The notes: generated by a model not told the origin, from the sequence alone. A stretch of DNA of 56,484 nucleotides from Deltaproteobacteria bacterium (GCA_016875225.1 VGRW01000017.1:1-56484); one strand, 5' to 3'. Numbered from the stretch's first letter, positions 15,816-25,154 are shown. Made by a program: numbers and translations.

Positions 15816-18800
15816 TCAGAAGTTCTGGCGCCAGTAGATCATGTCGACCGGATCGAGTGTCAGACCGCCGCCGTCGGGATTGGTCACCTCGCCGGTGGAC
15901 GTCTGCGCGGTGATCCGCACGATGATCTTCCCGGTCGAGTCACGCGACACCGTGATGCGCGGATCGGTGGGCGCGCCGTTTCCGATCACGCGCGTGCGCA
16001 CCATCGAGACGCCATCCGAGGGATCCACGAGCGACGCCGCGCCGTCGTCCAGCGACCAGGCCCACTCCGCCGTCTTGCCGCCGATGTAGCAGTTCGCGGA
16101 GGCGGCCGCGCCGGGCTCGTCCGGCGTGTAGGAGACCGTCGCCACGTTTCCGGCGAAGATCAGGTGGTTGGTGATGAACTTCTCGCCGTCCGGCACGCGG
16201 AAGAAGTAGCCGTCGTCCGTCGCGTTCGGGTCGCTGGCCGCATTGGTCATGTCGGTGAGCTGGCCGTGGCCGGAGAGCGGCACCGTCGCGGGCCAGAGCG
16301 GCTCCTCGTAGGCCGGCGCCGTAACCGGGAACGCGCCCGACCCGGTCGGCGTGCGATCCTTCAGCACCCAGAAGCGGTTGTTGTCGTCGTACAGGCCGAC
16401 GATGTCGTTCGGGTCGTTCGGGTCCTCCTGACCGCGATAGCCCAAGTTGGCGCGCTCGCCGCTCGCGAAGCTCAGCGTGAGCACGCGATCGTTGAACGCC
16501 GCCGCAGCGCTCTGGAAGATGCTGTGGTAGTGGAGCACGCCGCCCGCCGTGGTGGCCACCGGCGCCTCGAACATCACGCCGGCCGGCCAGATCGAGTTCG
16601 GCACCACGCCGGAGACCGGCACGCCGACCGCGGAGAGGTCCCACTTCCAGAGCTGACCGCCGAGATCGCCGATGTACACGACGTCGGCGAACCCGTCGAA
16701 GTTCAGGTCGAGGACCGCGGGCTCGGCCGGGATCGCGTAGCGCATCTTCGAGTAGGTGGCGCTGTTCGGGTCCTGGGCCAGCTGGCCGAGGATCGTCCCG
16801 TCCTTGACCCGGACGATGAACACGCCGCGTCCCTTCGTGGAGTACGAAGCGGAGTTCGGATCGTTGGTGTAGCTGAGAAGATTTGGGTCACCCTGCGTCC
16901 AATAGCCGGCGCCGAAGATCGCGACCCATTCCTCGACGCAGTCGCCGTCGCCGTTGTCGATCCCGCAGCGATCGCCCACTCCGAGGCCCGCGCGGATCTT
17001 CAGCTTGGTGAAGATCGGCTTGGACCAGGTCTGGCCAAGCCTTGAGTGCGTGAACTCCCACATCAGGCGCGGGTAGGGCCCGTGGTAGCCCGCGGTCGCG
17101 GTCGGGTCGGTCACGTCGAGCGCGAGAAGACTCTCGCCGCCCTCGCGAAGCGGGGTGAGCAACACCGTCGTCCAGTCCGTGCCCTCCTTCGCCGAGTTCA
17201 TGTTGTAGTCGATCCAGACGTCCGCGGCCGCAGAGGCGCCGTCGACGGCGTAGATCTTCCCCTGGTCCCACTTCGGCAGATCCTTGATCTTGGGCAGCAC
17301 CGCAGCGGGGATGTAGGCGAAGCGCTCGCGGCCGTCGCCCGCCGTGTAGTACTCGTCGCCCGTCACGCTCGGGCTCGGATCGACGAAGCTGCCCGCCGAG
17401 AACGCGTGCAGCATGCCGTCGTTGGCGCCGACGTACATCACGCGGTCGCGGTGCTTGTAGGTGTACATGAACGTGTTGGTGAGCGACTCCGGACCGTAGC
17501 CCGTCTCGTTGCGCAGGTACGAGAGCGGCGGACCGATCGCGAGCGGGTTGGAGTGGAAGATGTCGCCGAGCACGAACTCGCGCACGTCCGTGGTCGAGCC
17601 GTCCTCGTCCTCGTCGAAGGCGTCGAAGCCGTGCGTGAAGTTCACCACCGCGTCGGCGAGCTGCTCGGCGGTCGTGAAGTCGATCGCAGTCGGATCCTGC
17701 GGGTACTGCGGCTCCTCCGAGAGCAGGACGCCCAGGTCGCTCGCGGTGATGCCAGAGGTGGTGAAGGGCGCGCGCGCGCCGGACTTGGTGGTGTAGATCG
17801 TGCGCGAGGCGAAGTCCGCGAGCAGCGTGTCGGCCGCATCCCAATAGGGGTTGCGGGGCTCGTAGAACAGGTTGGTGAGAGGATCGATCGCGGGCTGGTT
17901 GGCCGCGTCGACCACGGTGAGCGTCTCGTCGACGCGGAACGCCTGAAGGTGCCCCGGCCAGAGCGAGCGGCGCCCGCCCGGCGCGAAGTACGCGGTGTAG
18001 AAGCCGTCGCCGAACAGCGTGCGGCTGGCGGGGACGTTCGCGGCGGTGAGCGTGGCATTGCGGTGCAGGATGTCGGTGACCGCGGTGCTCAGCACGGCGG
18101 CCAGCTCGTCGGCGTCGCTCGAGGAGTAGTACTCGCCGTCGCCGCGGTCCGCGACGTGCTGCAGGAGCGGCGAGTCGAGCGAGAAGCCCACCGTGTAGGT
18201 GATCGCGTTCTGCTTCTCGTCGATGGTCGGACGCAGATCGGTGTCGAAGAGATAGGCCGCGACGTCGTCGGTGTAGTCGCCGTCTCCGTCGACGTACGCG
18301 CCGATCGTGCTGGTGAAGGCCGTGCCGTGGTGATCGTTCGCGTCCGAGGTCGGCAAGCCGTCCGTCACGACGACGATGAAGATCTTGTCGCAGTGGCTGG
18401 TGACCGGGCTCTGCGGCGCGGACGATGCCGTCACCGTGCTGCCCGAGGTGTTGCGGTTGTACTGGGTGTAGCTGCCGAGCAGGCTCGAGCCCGCCAGGTA
18501 GCGGCCGACGTCGACGAGCGTTTCGGAGAGCGGCGTCGAGCCGGACGCTGGAAGCGTCGTGACCGCCGCGAGAAGCGAGGTCTTGTTGTTCAGGTCCGCC
18601 GGAACGACCACGTAACCGCCGTTGTTGTTCACGCCGTCGTAGCGCGCAAGCCCGAACTTGACCTTCGGGTCCTGGCCATCGACGTTCATCTCGTTCACGA
18701 GCGCCGTGACCGCCTGCTTCGCGGCGGCCAGCCGGTCCTGGGCGATGAAGTTGACCGGCGTGTTCCCCTTGTAGATCTCGTTCATGATCCAGAACAGGTA

Positions 18801-19439
18801 GTTCGGCGAGTACAGCGAGGTCGACGTGTAGGAGACGTCGGGCAGGGTGACGGTGGTGAAGGGCTGGCTCACCGTGGTGCCGCCCTCGCGCCGCCGCGCG
18901 CGGTTGGTCGTCGAGCAGGTCAGACCCGAGGGCACGTTCGTGCAGCCGCCCGGGACGTTCCAGCACTTGATCACGGCGCCGCTGTTGATCTGGCTGCCGA
19001 AGTTGTCGTCGTCGGCGCAGGAGGGCTGCGACGCCGGATTGAGCGCGGACATGCAGACCGCCTGCGAGTAGGAGCTGTTCGAGCTCGACGGGAAGATCTG
19101 GCAGGTGCGCTCATAGTTCTCGGTGCTGGTGCCGTTGCCGGTGCCGCTGTCCTCCCAGTTGTTGGGCGAGGTGGAGACGTCGCGATACACCGCCGGGCGG
19201 GTGGAGGTGCTGTTCACCGGCCAGTGGAACCAGAACTCCGGGTTCGCGCTGCCGCGATCGGTCCGGTACTTCTCGGGAAGGACCATCTGCCGCATCGATC
19301 CGGACGTGTCGAACTGGATCATCACGACCGGCGGCACGCGGCGCAGGAGGATGTCGAGATCCCCCTGGGCGTGCGCGCCGAGCGCGCAGGCGAGTGTCGC
19401 GAAGAGCGCGATCGTTCGTGCGAGGTTCTTCTTGGTCAC
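15816..19439 (-). CDS. pilY1: PilY1-like type IV pilus tip adhesin
   Basis: A 1207-residue secreted protein. Signal peptide: KKNLARTIALFATLACALGAHA. A von Willebrand A-like region follows, with the MIDAS sequence FDTSGSM (about 43-49) and a later VVTDGLPT. The C-terminal half is the PilC/PilY beta-propeller, with a Ca-binding loop DLNFDGFAD near residue 911 and further acidic loops (DEDEDGSTTD, NGDGDCVEEW). PilY1 sits at the pilus tip, promotes fibre assembly and retraction control, and can act in surface sensing. It is the last gene of the minor-pilin operon; its ATG overlaps the pilX stop by 4 bases. A terminator follows. Confidence 0.92.
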   Translation of the reverse strand: MTKKNLARTIALFATLACALGAHAQGDLDILLRRVPPVVMIQFDTSGSMRQMVLPEKYRTDRGSANPEFWFHWPVNSTSTRPAVYRDVSTSPNNWEDSGTGNGTSTENYERTCQIFPSSSNSSYSQAVCMSALNPASQPSCADDDNFGSQINSGAVIKCWNVPGGCTNVPSGLTCSTTNRARRREGGTTVSQPFTTVTLPDVSYTSTSLYSPNYLFWIMNEIYKGNTPVNFIAQDRLAAAKQAVTALVNEMNVDGQDPKVKFGLARYDGVNNNGGYVVVPADLNNKTSLLAAVTTLPASGSTPLSETLVDVGRYLAGSSLLGSYTQYNRNTSGSTVTASSAPQSPVTSHCDKIFIVVVTDGLPTSDANDHHGTAFTSTIGAYVDGDGDYTDDVAAYLFDTDLRPTIDEKQNAITYTVGFSLDSPLLQHVADRGDGEYYSSSDADELAAVLSTAVTDILHRNATLTAANVPASRTLFGDGFYTAYFAPGGRRSLWPGHLQAFRVDETLTVVDAANQPAIDPLTNLFYEPRNPYWDAADTLLADFASRTIYTTKSGARAPFTTSGITASDLGVLLSEEPQYPQDPTAIDFTTAEQLADAVVNFTHGFDAFDEDEDGSTTDVREFVLGDIFHSNPLAIGPPLSYLRNETGYGPESLTNTFMYTYKHRDRVMYVGANDGMLHAFSAGSFVDPSPSVTGDEYYTAGDGRERFAYIPAAVLPKIKDLPKWDQGKIYAVDGASAAADVWIDYNMNSAKEGTDWTTVLLTPLREGGESLLALDVTDPTATAGYHGPYPRLMWEFTHSRLGQTWSKPIFTKLKIRAGLGVGDRCGIDNGDGDCVEEWVAIFGAGYWTQGDPNLLSYTNDPNSASYSTKGRGVFIVRVKDGTILGQLAQDPNSATYSKMRYAIPAEPAVLDLNFDGFADVVYIGDLGGQLWKWDLSAVGVPVSGVVPNSIWPAGVMFEAPVATTAGGVLHYHSIFQSAAAAFNDRVLTLSFASGERANLGYRGQEDPNDPNDIVGLYDDNNRFWVLKDRTPTGSGAFPVTAPAYEEPLWPATVPLSGHGQLTDMTNAASDPNATDDGYFFRVPDGEKFITNHLIFAGNVATVSYTPDEPGAAASANCYIGGKTAEWAWSLDDGAASLVDPSDGVSMVRTRVIGNGAPTDPRITVSRDSTGKIIVRITAQTSTGEVTNPDGGGLTLDPVDMIYWRQNF

Positions 19440-19969
19440 TGGTATTGTCCTCCGCCGCCGCCCTCATGAAGTCGGTACTGAGCCTGCAAATGGACCATTC
19501 CGTTGCCGGCGTCCGTCGCGACGATGTCCGCGCGCACGGCGCCGAACGACTGGGCGTTGCCGCTGCCCAGGTTCAGCATGTATCCGTCGGGAGCCTCGAC
19601 GGCTCCGCCGTTGGCGCCGATCGACTCGGCCACGGCGTTCTCGGGCCGACCCGAGCGAACCGCGATGGGATTTCCGAAGCCGTCGTTCACGAGCGCCGGC
19701 TCGTCGATGGTGAACGACGGCGTGGTGCCGCCGTTGTAGTTCGCGAGCAGGTTCGCCTGGACCATCGAGAGCCCGGCCTCCCCCGCGTAGAGCGTCGCGT
19801 CTTTCCTTCGGGAGCTACCGCTCGCCGATGCCTCGTCCTGCGCGTGCTGCAGCGCCGAGATCCCGAGCGCGCTCATCAGCAGCAGCAGGACGACGGCGAC
19901 CAGAAGCGCCGCTCCGCTCTCGTCGCGAAGCGGCATCAACCGGGACTCAGTGACTCGAGATGGGTTCAT
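19436..19969 (-). CDS. pilX: PilX-like minor pilin assembly protein
   Basis: A 177-residue protein with the PilX N-terminal pattern: a short leader, then ESGAALLVAVVLLLLMSALGISAL as membrane helix (about 17-40) with no true G-F-T-L-x-E pilin cleavage motif, followed by QHAQDEASASGSSRRKDATLYAGEAGL, typical of PilX. The C-terminus is a soluble beta domain ending in Gly-rich sequence. It overlaps both neighbours (1 base with pilW, 4 with pilY1). Its role is in the pilus-initiating minor pilin complex. Confidence 0.85.
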   Translation of the reverse strand: MNPSRVTESRLMPLRDESGAALLVAVVLLLLMSALGISALQHAQDEASASGSSRRKDATLYAGEAGLSMVQANLLANYNGGTTPSFTIDEPALVNDGFGNPIAVRSGRPENAVAESIGANGGAVEAPDGYMLNLGSGNAQSFGAVRADIVATDAGNGMVHLQAQYRLHEGGGGGQYQ

Positions 19970-21003
19970 CAGATGTCTCCAACGGCGACGAGATTGCGCG
20001 GCAGGATGCTCGAGCTGAAGCTGCGGCGCCGGAAGCGGTCCGGCGCCGCTGCGGCCAGACGGTTGGCGAGCGCGGGCCGTCCGCCGATCCGGCCGTGCGC
20101 CGAGTCGGCCGCCTCTTCGCGATCCGTCCGGGCGAGGACCGAGACGCGCACGCGGCGCACCATCGACATGTCCGCGGGAATCGCGCCAGAGGGCGGATCG
20201 GGCGTGTTCAGCGTGTTGACCGGGAACTCGGCGTCGCCGTCCTGGACGCCGTTCGGAGCTCCCGCGTTGTCCAGCCAGTACTCGACCTGCAGGTCCTCGA
20301 TCGCCGTCGCGAGCAGCAGGCCGTTCCGGCGCAGCTCGAGCGCGTTCGGCTCGAGCTCGTAGACCTGGGCGGGAACCGCGCGGAGGTTCGCGCTGACTCC
20401 CGCCGTGATGTACTGGGTCGCGTCGCCGAACTCGACCGTGTCGTCGGTGTCGTGATCCTCGAAGTAGATGTCGCTTCCGACGATCCGCGTGATCCGCGCG
20501 CAGAAGGTCTCGGTCGGCGACGAGATGATGATCCCGCCGCCGTTTCCGGCGCCCGGGGAGCTCGGGATCAGGAAATCGACCGCGGGCGCGCTCCCGTCGA
20601 TGTCGAGGCTCGACACGGTCACGTGGTCCGCCGTGAGCGCGGTGACCTGGGCGCCGTCGAACGGGAAGGCCTTGGTGTCGAGCGGCGAAGGCGCGCCGGT
20701 GAAATCGAAGTACGAGGCGTCCGAGACGCAGAAGCGGTCGGCGGCGTCGGTGCCGCCGTCCACGCTCGACACCGCGGTCCAGCGCGGAACCATGAAGCCG
20801 CCCATCCGCGTGTCGAAGGCGACCAGGTCCAGCGTCAGCCGGGCCTGCTCCTGTACGTCGAGGGCGCGCTCGTTGCTCGAGTAGACGCGCTTCTGATTGC
20901 TGAACACCACCAGAAGCTGCGCGGTGATCAACCCGAACACGGCCACCGAGACCATCAGCTCGATCAGCGAGAAGCCAGCGGAGTCGCGCGGTTCGCTGCG
21001 CAT
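19969..21003 (-). CDS. pilW: PilW-family minor pilin
   Basis: A 344-residue type IV minor pilin. A class-III leader is clear: SAGFSLIELMVSVAVFGLIT, prepilin cleavage between G and F with Glu at +5, then the hydrophobic N-terminal helix. The PilW middle region has RLTLDLVAFDTRMGGF and ALELRRNGLLLATAIEDLQVEYWL. PilW forms part of the tip complex with PilV, PilX and PilY1. It lies in the operon directly after pilV, one base apart, and overlaps pilX by 1 base. Confidence 0.88.
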   Translation of the reverse strand: MRSEPRDSAGFSLIELMVSVAVFGLITAQLLVVFSNQKRVYSSNERALDVQEQARLTLDLVAFDTRMGGFMVPRWTAVSSVDGGTDAADRFCVSDASYFDFTGAPSPLDTKAFPFDGAQVTALTADHVTVSSLDIDGSAPAVDFLIPSSPGAGNGGGIIISSPTETFCARITRIVGSDIYFEDHDTDDTVEFGDATQYITAGVSANLRAVPAQVYELEPNALELRRNGLLLATAIEDLQVEYWLDNAGAPNGVQDGDAEFPVNTLNTPDPPSGAIPADMSMVRRVRVSVLARTDREEAADSAHGRIGGRPALANRLAAAAPDRFRRRSFSSSILPRNLVAVGDI

Positions 21004-21004
21004 C

Positions 21005-21439
21005 TCAGTTCATCCTCTTCACGGAGTTGAGCTGGACCTGCCGAGGTCCGCCCTGCTGGTTGGTCCAGACCACCGTCACGGAGACCTGCGCGAGCCCCGC
21101 CGATGGCGAGTTCGGCGTCACCGTGACGCTTCGCGTGAAGCGGGTCTGGTCGTCCGGGTCGCTGCTCGCCTGGATCGGGTTGGCCGGGTCGTCGGTGACC
21201 GCGGCGGTCTGGAGCAGCGGGGAGCCCAGCGGCAGCGCCTCGATGTCGTCCATCTGCTCGCGCGCCAGGAACATCGCCTGCTGCAGGTACTTGCTGCGAC
21301 CGGAGACCTTGATCGCGGAGAGCTGCGCGACCGCGATCGAGAGCAGGCCCACGCCGAGGATCGCCAGGGCGATCATCACCTCGAGGAGCGTGAATCCGGA
21401 CTCCCGATTCGACTCACTGACTCGTCCGTGAATCCTCAT
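21005..21439 (-). CDS. pilV: PilV-family minor pilin
   Basis: A 144-residue type IV pilus modification protein. The prepilin motif is ESGFTLLEVMIALAILGVGLLS (G/F cleavage, Glu+5), followed by PilV's usual VAQLSAIKVS and AMFLAREQMDDIEALP. The ATG at 21439 has a GGGTGG ribosome site and starts 1 base after the fimT stop. Part of the fimT-pilV-pilW-pilX-pilY1 operon. Confidence 0.88.
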   Translation of the reverse strand: MRIHGRVSESNRESGFTLLEVMIALAILGVGLLSIAVAQLSAIKVSGRSKYLQQAMFLAREQMDDIEALPLGSPLLQTAAVTDDPANPIQASSDPDDQTRFTRSVTVTPNSPSAGLAQVSVTVVWTNQQGGPRQVQLNSVKRMN

Positions 21440-21440
21440 G

Positions 21441-22115
21441 CTAGTGCCACCCCCCGCCGGCTGCATCGAGTTTTTGGAGCTTGACCGAGCCGAGCGGCAT
21501 CAGGAGCACGGCCAGGACGGCGTCGTTGTTGTCGGTCACGTAGATCCCGCCGGCGCCGGTGCCCCACTCCGCGGGCGTGTCGATAGCGACGGCCGCGCCC
21601 TGCGGCGAGAAGGCGGCGACCGGAACGCCGAGCTCCGCCGAGTCGGGAAGCGTCGTCCCGTCCGCGAGCACCGCGAGCGCGACTCCCGGCTCGGTCCCGG
21701 TCAGGTCGTCCGCCGGGATCGCGTAGGTGCCGTGAGGAGTGCTGGTGACTCCGTAGAAGGAGATGCTCGGACTCAGTCCGGAGTCCGGGAAGATCGGCAC
21801 GATCGTGTCGGCGGCCGTGACGCGGCTGTCGCCGTCGTCATCGGTCGCGAAGGCGGCGATCTGGCCGGGCGCGAACGGCGCCACGCCGTTGATCGGCTCG
21901 GCGAGCAGCAGGAACGTCATCCGGCCGGTCGCGATCGCGCGCGAGCGCGCGTTGGTCAGCCAGCCGCTCGCGTTCACGGCGGCGCGCCGGGTGTCTTCCT
22001 TGCGCTTGTAGCTGGTCATCGCGGGCATCGCGACCGCGACCACGATGCCCATGATCGCCACCACGACCATGAGCTCGATCAGCGTGAAGCCCTGTCGATC
22101 GCGAAATCTTTTCAT
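21441..22115 (-). CDS. fimT: GspH/FimT-family pseudopilin
   Basis: A 224-residue pseudopilin, first in the operon. The leader MKRFRDRQG is cleaved before FTLIELMVVVAIMGIVVAVAMPA, the canonical class-III signal, and SGWLTNARSRAIATGR is the FimT/GspH signature. The C-terminus is a long, rather acidic beta domain. The ATG has GGAGGCGAGGA just upstream. The major pilin gene pilE/pilA and the assembly ATPases are not in the window, so they must be elsewhere. Confidence 0.87.
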   Translation of the reverse strand: MKRFRDRQGFTLIELMVVVAIMGIVVAVAMPAMTSYKRKEDTRRAAVNASGWLTNARSRAIATGRMTFLLLAEPINGVAPFAPGQIAAFATDDDGDSRVTAADTIVPIFPDSGLSPSISFYGVTSTPHGTYAIPADDLTGTEPGVALAVLADGTTLPDSAELGVPVAAFSPQGAAVAIDTPAEWGTGAGGIYVTDNNDAVLAVLLMPLGSVKLQKLDAAGGGWH

Positions 22116-22210
22116 GGTCCTCGCCTCCGGGCGGAGAGAGGAGCAACGGCCGTGCCGCGGCTCCGGGGGCACGAAGCGGGCGCGGCATGCGGATTCCGAC
22201 GTGCGGACCC

Positions 22211-22243
22211 GCGCAAGGAATGCCGATCCGGAAAACCTTGCGC
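22211..22243. promoter_or_regulatory. 8-bp inverted repeat between pilin operon and mcd-like gene
   Basis: GCGCAAGG and CCTTGCGC form a perfect inverted repeat with 17 bases between the arms. It sits in the 187-base divergent region between fimT and the acyl-CoA dehydrogenase gene. It could be an operator or a hairpin in the dehydrogenase leader. There is no T-run, so a terminator is unlikely. No factor can be named. Confidence 0.25.
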
Positions 22244-22302
22244 GCCTCCGGGGCTTCCTGCACAAATGGGGGCCCGATCCCTCTCTGGTCAAGGAGCAAG
22301 TC

Positions 22303-23910
22303 GTGCCGACCCCCCTCTCTCTCGACCGCACCCGCAAGGCGCTCGCCGCGCTCGAAGCGCCGATCGCGCGCGCAATTGCCAGCGCAAGAGCGCGCGACGT
22401 CGACGAGCAACAGGTCGCCGTTGCACGGCTTGCGGATCTGGCGACGAAGCTGCGCGCGGCGCAGGACCTGGCCGCGTACGCCGCCACGGCCGGCGCGATC
22501 TACCAGGAGCAGGCGGCGGTCTTCGCCGGGCACGTCGCGTCCGAGGTCGCCAGGCTCGTGCGCGACAACGGCGGCGAGCACGGGCTCGGCGCCTCCGACC
22601 TGCCGGGCGACGAGACGCAGACCTTCGCGCGCGAGGCGCTGGCGGACGAGCGCGTGCGCGCGATCGGACGCGCGGTCGCCCAGTCCAAGGGGCGCAACGA
22701 CGGCCCGCTCGACGAGATGCTCGTGCTGGCACGCGACGCCGCGCGCGACTTCACCGACAGCGAGGTCGCGCCGCACGCCGAGCGGATCCACCGCAACGAC
22801 GAGCTGGTGTCCGAGGAGTTCCTGTCGAAGATGGCGGAGCTGGGCTACTTCGGGCTCTCGGTGCCGGAGCAGTACGGCGGCGTCGAGATGGGCAACGTCG
22901 CCATGTGCATCACCACCGAGGAGCTCTCGCGCGGGTCGCTCGCGGCCGCGGGCTCGCTGATCACCCGGCCCGAGATCCTGACCAAGGCGCTGCTCGCGGG
23001 CGGCACCGAGGCGCAGAAGCTGCACTGGCTGCCGAAGCTGGCGTCGGGAGAGCTGATGGTCGGCATCAGCGTGACGGAGCCCGACGTCGGCAGCGACGTG
23101 GCGGGCGTGAAGTGCCGCGCGGAGCGAGCGACGCAGGACGGTGTCGCCGGCTGGACGATCACCGGGCCGAAGGCCTGGTGCACGTTCGCGGGCCGCGCCG
23201 ACATCCTGGCCCTGCTCGCGCGGACAGACCCCGACATGAAGAAGGGCAACGCCGGACTGACGCTCTTCATCGTGCCCAAGCCGCGCGCTCTCGGTCACGA
23301 GTTCGAGTTCACGCAAGCCGGCGGCGGCAAGCTCGCTGGCAAGGCCGATGCGACGCCGGGCTACCGGGGCATGCACTCGTTCACGCTGAACTTCGAGCGC
23401 TGGTTCGTGCCCGCCGAGAACGTGGTCGGCGGCGAGGCGCAGATCGGCCGGGGCTTCTACCTGCAGATGGGCGGGTTCAGCGCCGGTCGCCTCCAGACCG
23501 CGGGGCGCGCCTGCGGCGTGGCACAGGCCGCACTCGAGAAGACCGCCGAGTACGTGGTCGACCGCGTGCAGTTCGGCAAGCCGCTGATCGACTACCAGCT
23601 CACGCAGTACAAGCTCGGCTGGATGGCGGTTCAGCTCGCCGCCGCGCGCGCGATCACCTACGCGGCCGCGGCCGCGATGGACGAGGACGAGCGCAAGGCC
23701 TCGCCCTACGCCGCGCAGGCGAAGCTGCTCGCCTGCGACGTGGCGGTCGCGGTCACGCAGGACGGCCAGCTCCTGCACGGCGGCTGGGGCTACGCCGAGG
23801 AGTATGCGATCAGCCGCTACGTGGTCGACGCGCAGGTGCTGCCGATCTTCGAGGGCGTGAAGCCGATCCTGCAGCTCCGAGTGGTCGGAAAGTCGCTGCT
23901 CGGAGGCTAG
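22303..23910 (+). CDS. mcd: Acyl-CoA dehydrogenase, (2S)-methylsuccinyl-CoA dehydrogenase-like
   Basis: A 535-residue flavoprotein. Residues from about 150 onward are a full acyl-CoA dehydrogenase: FTDSEVAPHAERIH, FGLSVPEQYGGVEMG, TEELSRGSLAAAGS, VTEPDVGSDVAG, GPKAWCTFAGRAD, AGRLQTAGRACGVAQAAL and HGGWGYAEEYAISRY, with a possible catalytic Glu in FEG near 517. An extra helical N-terminal domain of about 150 residues precedes it. That extension and the TEELSRG/GSL..R.EI core resemble methylsuccinyl-CoA dehydrogenase, which makes mesaconyl-CoA in the ethylmalonyl-CoA pathway. The GTG start has AAGGAG 6 bases upstream. The acyl-CoA dehydrogenase call is firm; the substrate is inferred from remembered family architecture. 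Confidence 0.7.
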   Translation: MPTPLSLDRTRKALAALEAPIARAIASARARDVDEQQVAVARLADLATKLRAAQDLAAYAATAGAIYQEQAAVFAGHVASEVARLVRDNGGEHGLGASDLPGDETQTFAREALADERVRAIGRAVAQSKGRNDGPLDEMLVLARDAARDFTDSEVAPHAERIHRNDELVSEEFLSKMAELGYFGLSVPEQYGGVEMGNVAMCITTEELSRGSLAAAGSLITRPEILTKALLAGGTEAQKLHWLPKLASGELMVGISVTEPDVGSDVAGVKCRAERATQDGVAGWTITGPKAWCTFAGRADILALLARTDPDMKKGNAGLTLFIVPKPRALGHEFEFTQAGGGKLAGKADATPGYRGMHSFTLNFERWFVPAENVVGGEAQIGRGFYLQMGGFSAGRLQTAGRACGVAQAALEKTAEYVVDRVQFGKPLIDYQLTQYKLGWMAVQLAAARAITYAAAAAMDEDERKASPYAAQAKLLACDVAVAVTQDGQLLHGGWGYAEEYAISRYVVDAQVLPIFEGVKPILQLRVVGKSLLGG

Positions 23911-24776
23911 AAGCGGTCGAGCGGCGTGACGCGAACCACGAGAAGTGAGTCGCTCGCGCCTGATTCGCGAACGGCCCCGATCGGGAGCTCGATTCCCGAG
24001 GTCGACTCCGAGCCAGTCACTCCCCCGATCGCCATCGTCTCTCCTGGCGAGACGCGGACCCGGGTCGCCGCGCCGGTCTCTCGGATGGAGCCGTCGGGTC
24101 CGAGCTCCTGCACGACCGGGGTGATCTCGATCTCGATCGCGTCCCGACCCGCGCTTCGCGGGCGTACCCGGAAGCCGCTTCGCACCGGCACGAGCTCGGT
24201 CGACTCGGTCACGCGGGCGTACGGCCCCGCCCGCTGGATCGTGCGCGTGGTGACCGGGTGGTCGGCGCCGGTCCAGATCTCTGCCGAGCGGCCCTCCATC
24301 ACCACCACGCTCGAGGCGAGCCGCTCGTCCGAGCCGGAGCGACCCGCGCTCGCGCGAATCCGCACGCCCTCCGGGCCGACGACCCGGCCGATCCGCACCC
24401 CGCCCGCCTCGACCCAGCCGGACACGCCGGCGGACTGCCCCTCGAGCGCGGCGCGCGTCGACGTCTCCGACTCGACGCGGTACTGGCGCACGGCCTGGTC
24501 CAGCTCGCGAAGCGCGTCGAGCGCCCGGGCCACCGCCCCCGCCTCGCCCGAGATCAGGAGCTTTCCCGAGTGCGGGTCGGCCACCGCCGTGCCCTGCCCC
24601 TCGAGCAGGGTCTCGACCAGCGGCGCGAGCTCCTCCGCGGGCCGATTCCGGGGCTCGTAGATCTCGAGACCCCCGGCCAGAGCCGACACGCCGAGGGTCA
24701 GGATCGCGATCGCGAGCCACAGAGCCGACTTGACACTCCGGCCTTCGCCCGTACGATGCGGCGCGCGCGCAGTCAC
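23907..24776 (-). CDS. Secretin-like domain protein without a pore scaffold
   Basis: A 289-residue exported protein. With the GTG start at 24776 the N-terminus is a good signal peptide (basic residues, then [18 protein letters not shown]). Residues 35-95 look like a secretin N-domain ([50 protein letters not shown]). A C-terminal block with [11 protein letters not shown] and [13 protein letters not shown] and a [13 protein letters not shown] tail resembles the secretin beta-domain signature. At this length it is too small for a full secretin pore. It may be a pilotin- or PilQ-related accessory, but no pilQ is present. It overlaps the mcd-like gene end by 4 bases. Low GC-start support makes the start less sure than the domain. 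Confidence 0.6.
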   Translation of the reverse strand: MTARAPHRTGEGRSVKSALWLAIAILTLGVSALAGGLEIYEPRNRPAEELAPLVETLLEGQGTAVADPHSGKLLISGEAGAVARALDALRELDQAVRQYRVESETSTRAALEGQSAGVSGWVEAGGVRIGRVVGPEGVRIRASAGRSGSDERLASSVVVMEGRSAEIWTGADHPVTTRTIQRAGPYARVTESTELVPVRSGFRVRPRSAGRDAIEIEITPVVQELGPDGSIRETGAATRVRVSPGETMAIGGVTGSESTSGIELPIGAVRESGASDSLLVVRVTPLDRF

Positions 24777-24860
24777 GTGGAGATCCGTCCGACCGCGCGC
24801 CGACCGACCCCCAAACTCACCCTCAACTTCACCCCCAACGACAGGGAGATCCGGGAAACC

Positions 24861-25154
24861 ATGGCAAGCAAGGTTCGTCCGCTCCACAACCGCATCATTG
24901 TGCAGCGCATCAAGGAAGAGGAGAAGACCGCGGGCGGGATCATCATCCCCGACACGGCCAAGGAGAAGCCGACCGAGGGCCGGGTGATCGCCGCGGGCCC
25001 CGGCCGGCGCGACGAGAAGGGCAACCTGATCGCCATGGACGTGAAGAAGGGCGACCGCGTGCTGTTCTCGAAGTACTCGGGCAACGAGGTCAACCTCGAC
25101 GGCGAAGAGCACCTGATCATCTCCGAGGACGACGTCCTCGCGATCCTGGAGTAG
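24861..25154 (+). CDS. groES: Co-chaperonin GroES
   Basis: A 97-residue heptameric lid of the GroEL chaperonin. Hallmarks are [31 protein letters not shown] (with the mobile loop), GRVIAAGPG and [24 protein letters not shown] precedes the ATG. The 84-base upstream region, which overlaps the start of the minus-strand gene, shows no CIRCE (HrcA) element, so heat control is probably by another route. Confidence 0.97.
   Translation: MASKVRPLHNRIIVQRIKEEEKTAGGIIIPDTAKEKPTEGRVIAAGPGRRDEKGNLIAMDVKKGDRVLFSKYSGNEVNLDGEEHLIISEDDVLAILE

Noticed and set aside
17046-19469. An 807-codon plus-strand open frame over pilY1
   Set aside because: Composition is Arg/Val/Glu rich with no domain; it is the antisense shadow of the confirmed PilY1 gene.
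22116-22302. Sigma54 promoter for the pilin operon or mcd-like gene
   Set aside because: GG and GC pairs occur at wrong spacing (8 rather than 10 bases between), so no -24/-12 element is supported.
21838-24720. A 960-codon minus-strand open frame
   Set aside because: Antisense to the well-supported acyl-CoA dehydrogenase and pseudopilin sequence; low-complexity RGRD-type product.
24777-24860. CIRCE (HrcA) operator ahead of groES
   Set aside because: No TTAGCACTC/GAGTGCTAA inverted repeat in the upstream sequence; only unrelated C-rich repeats.
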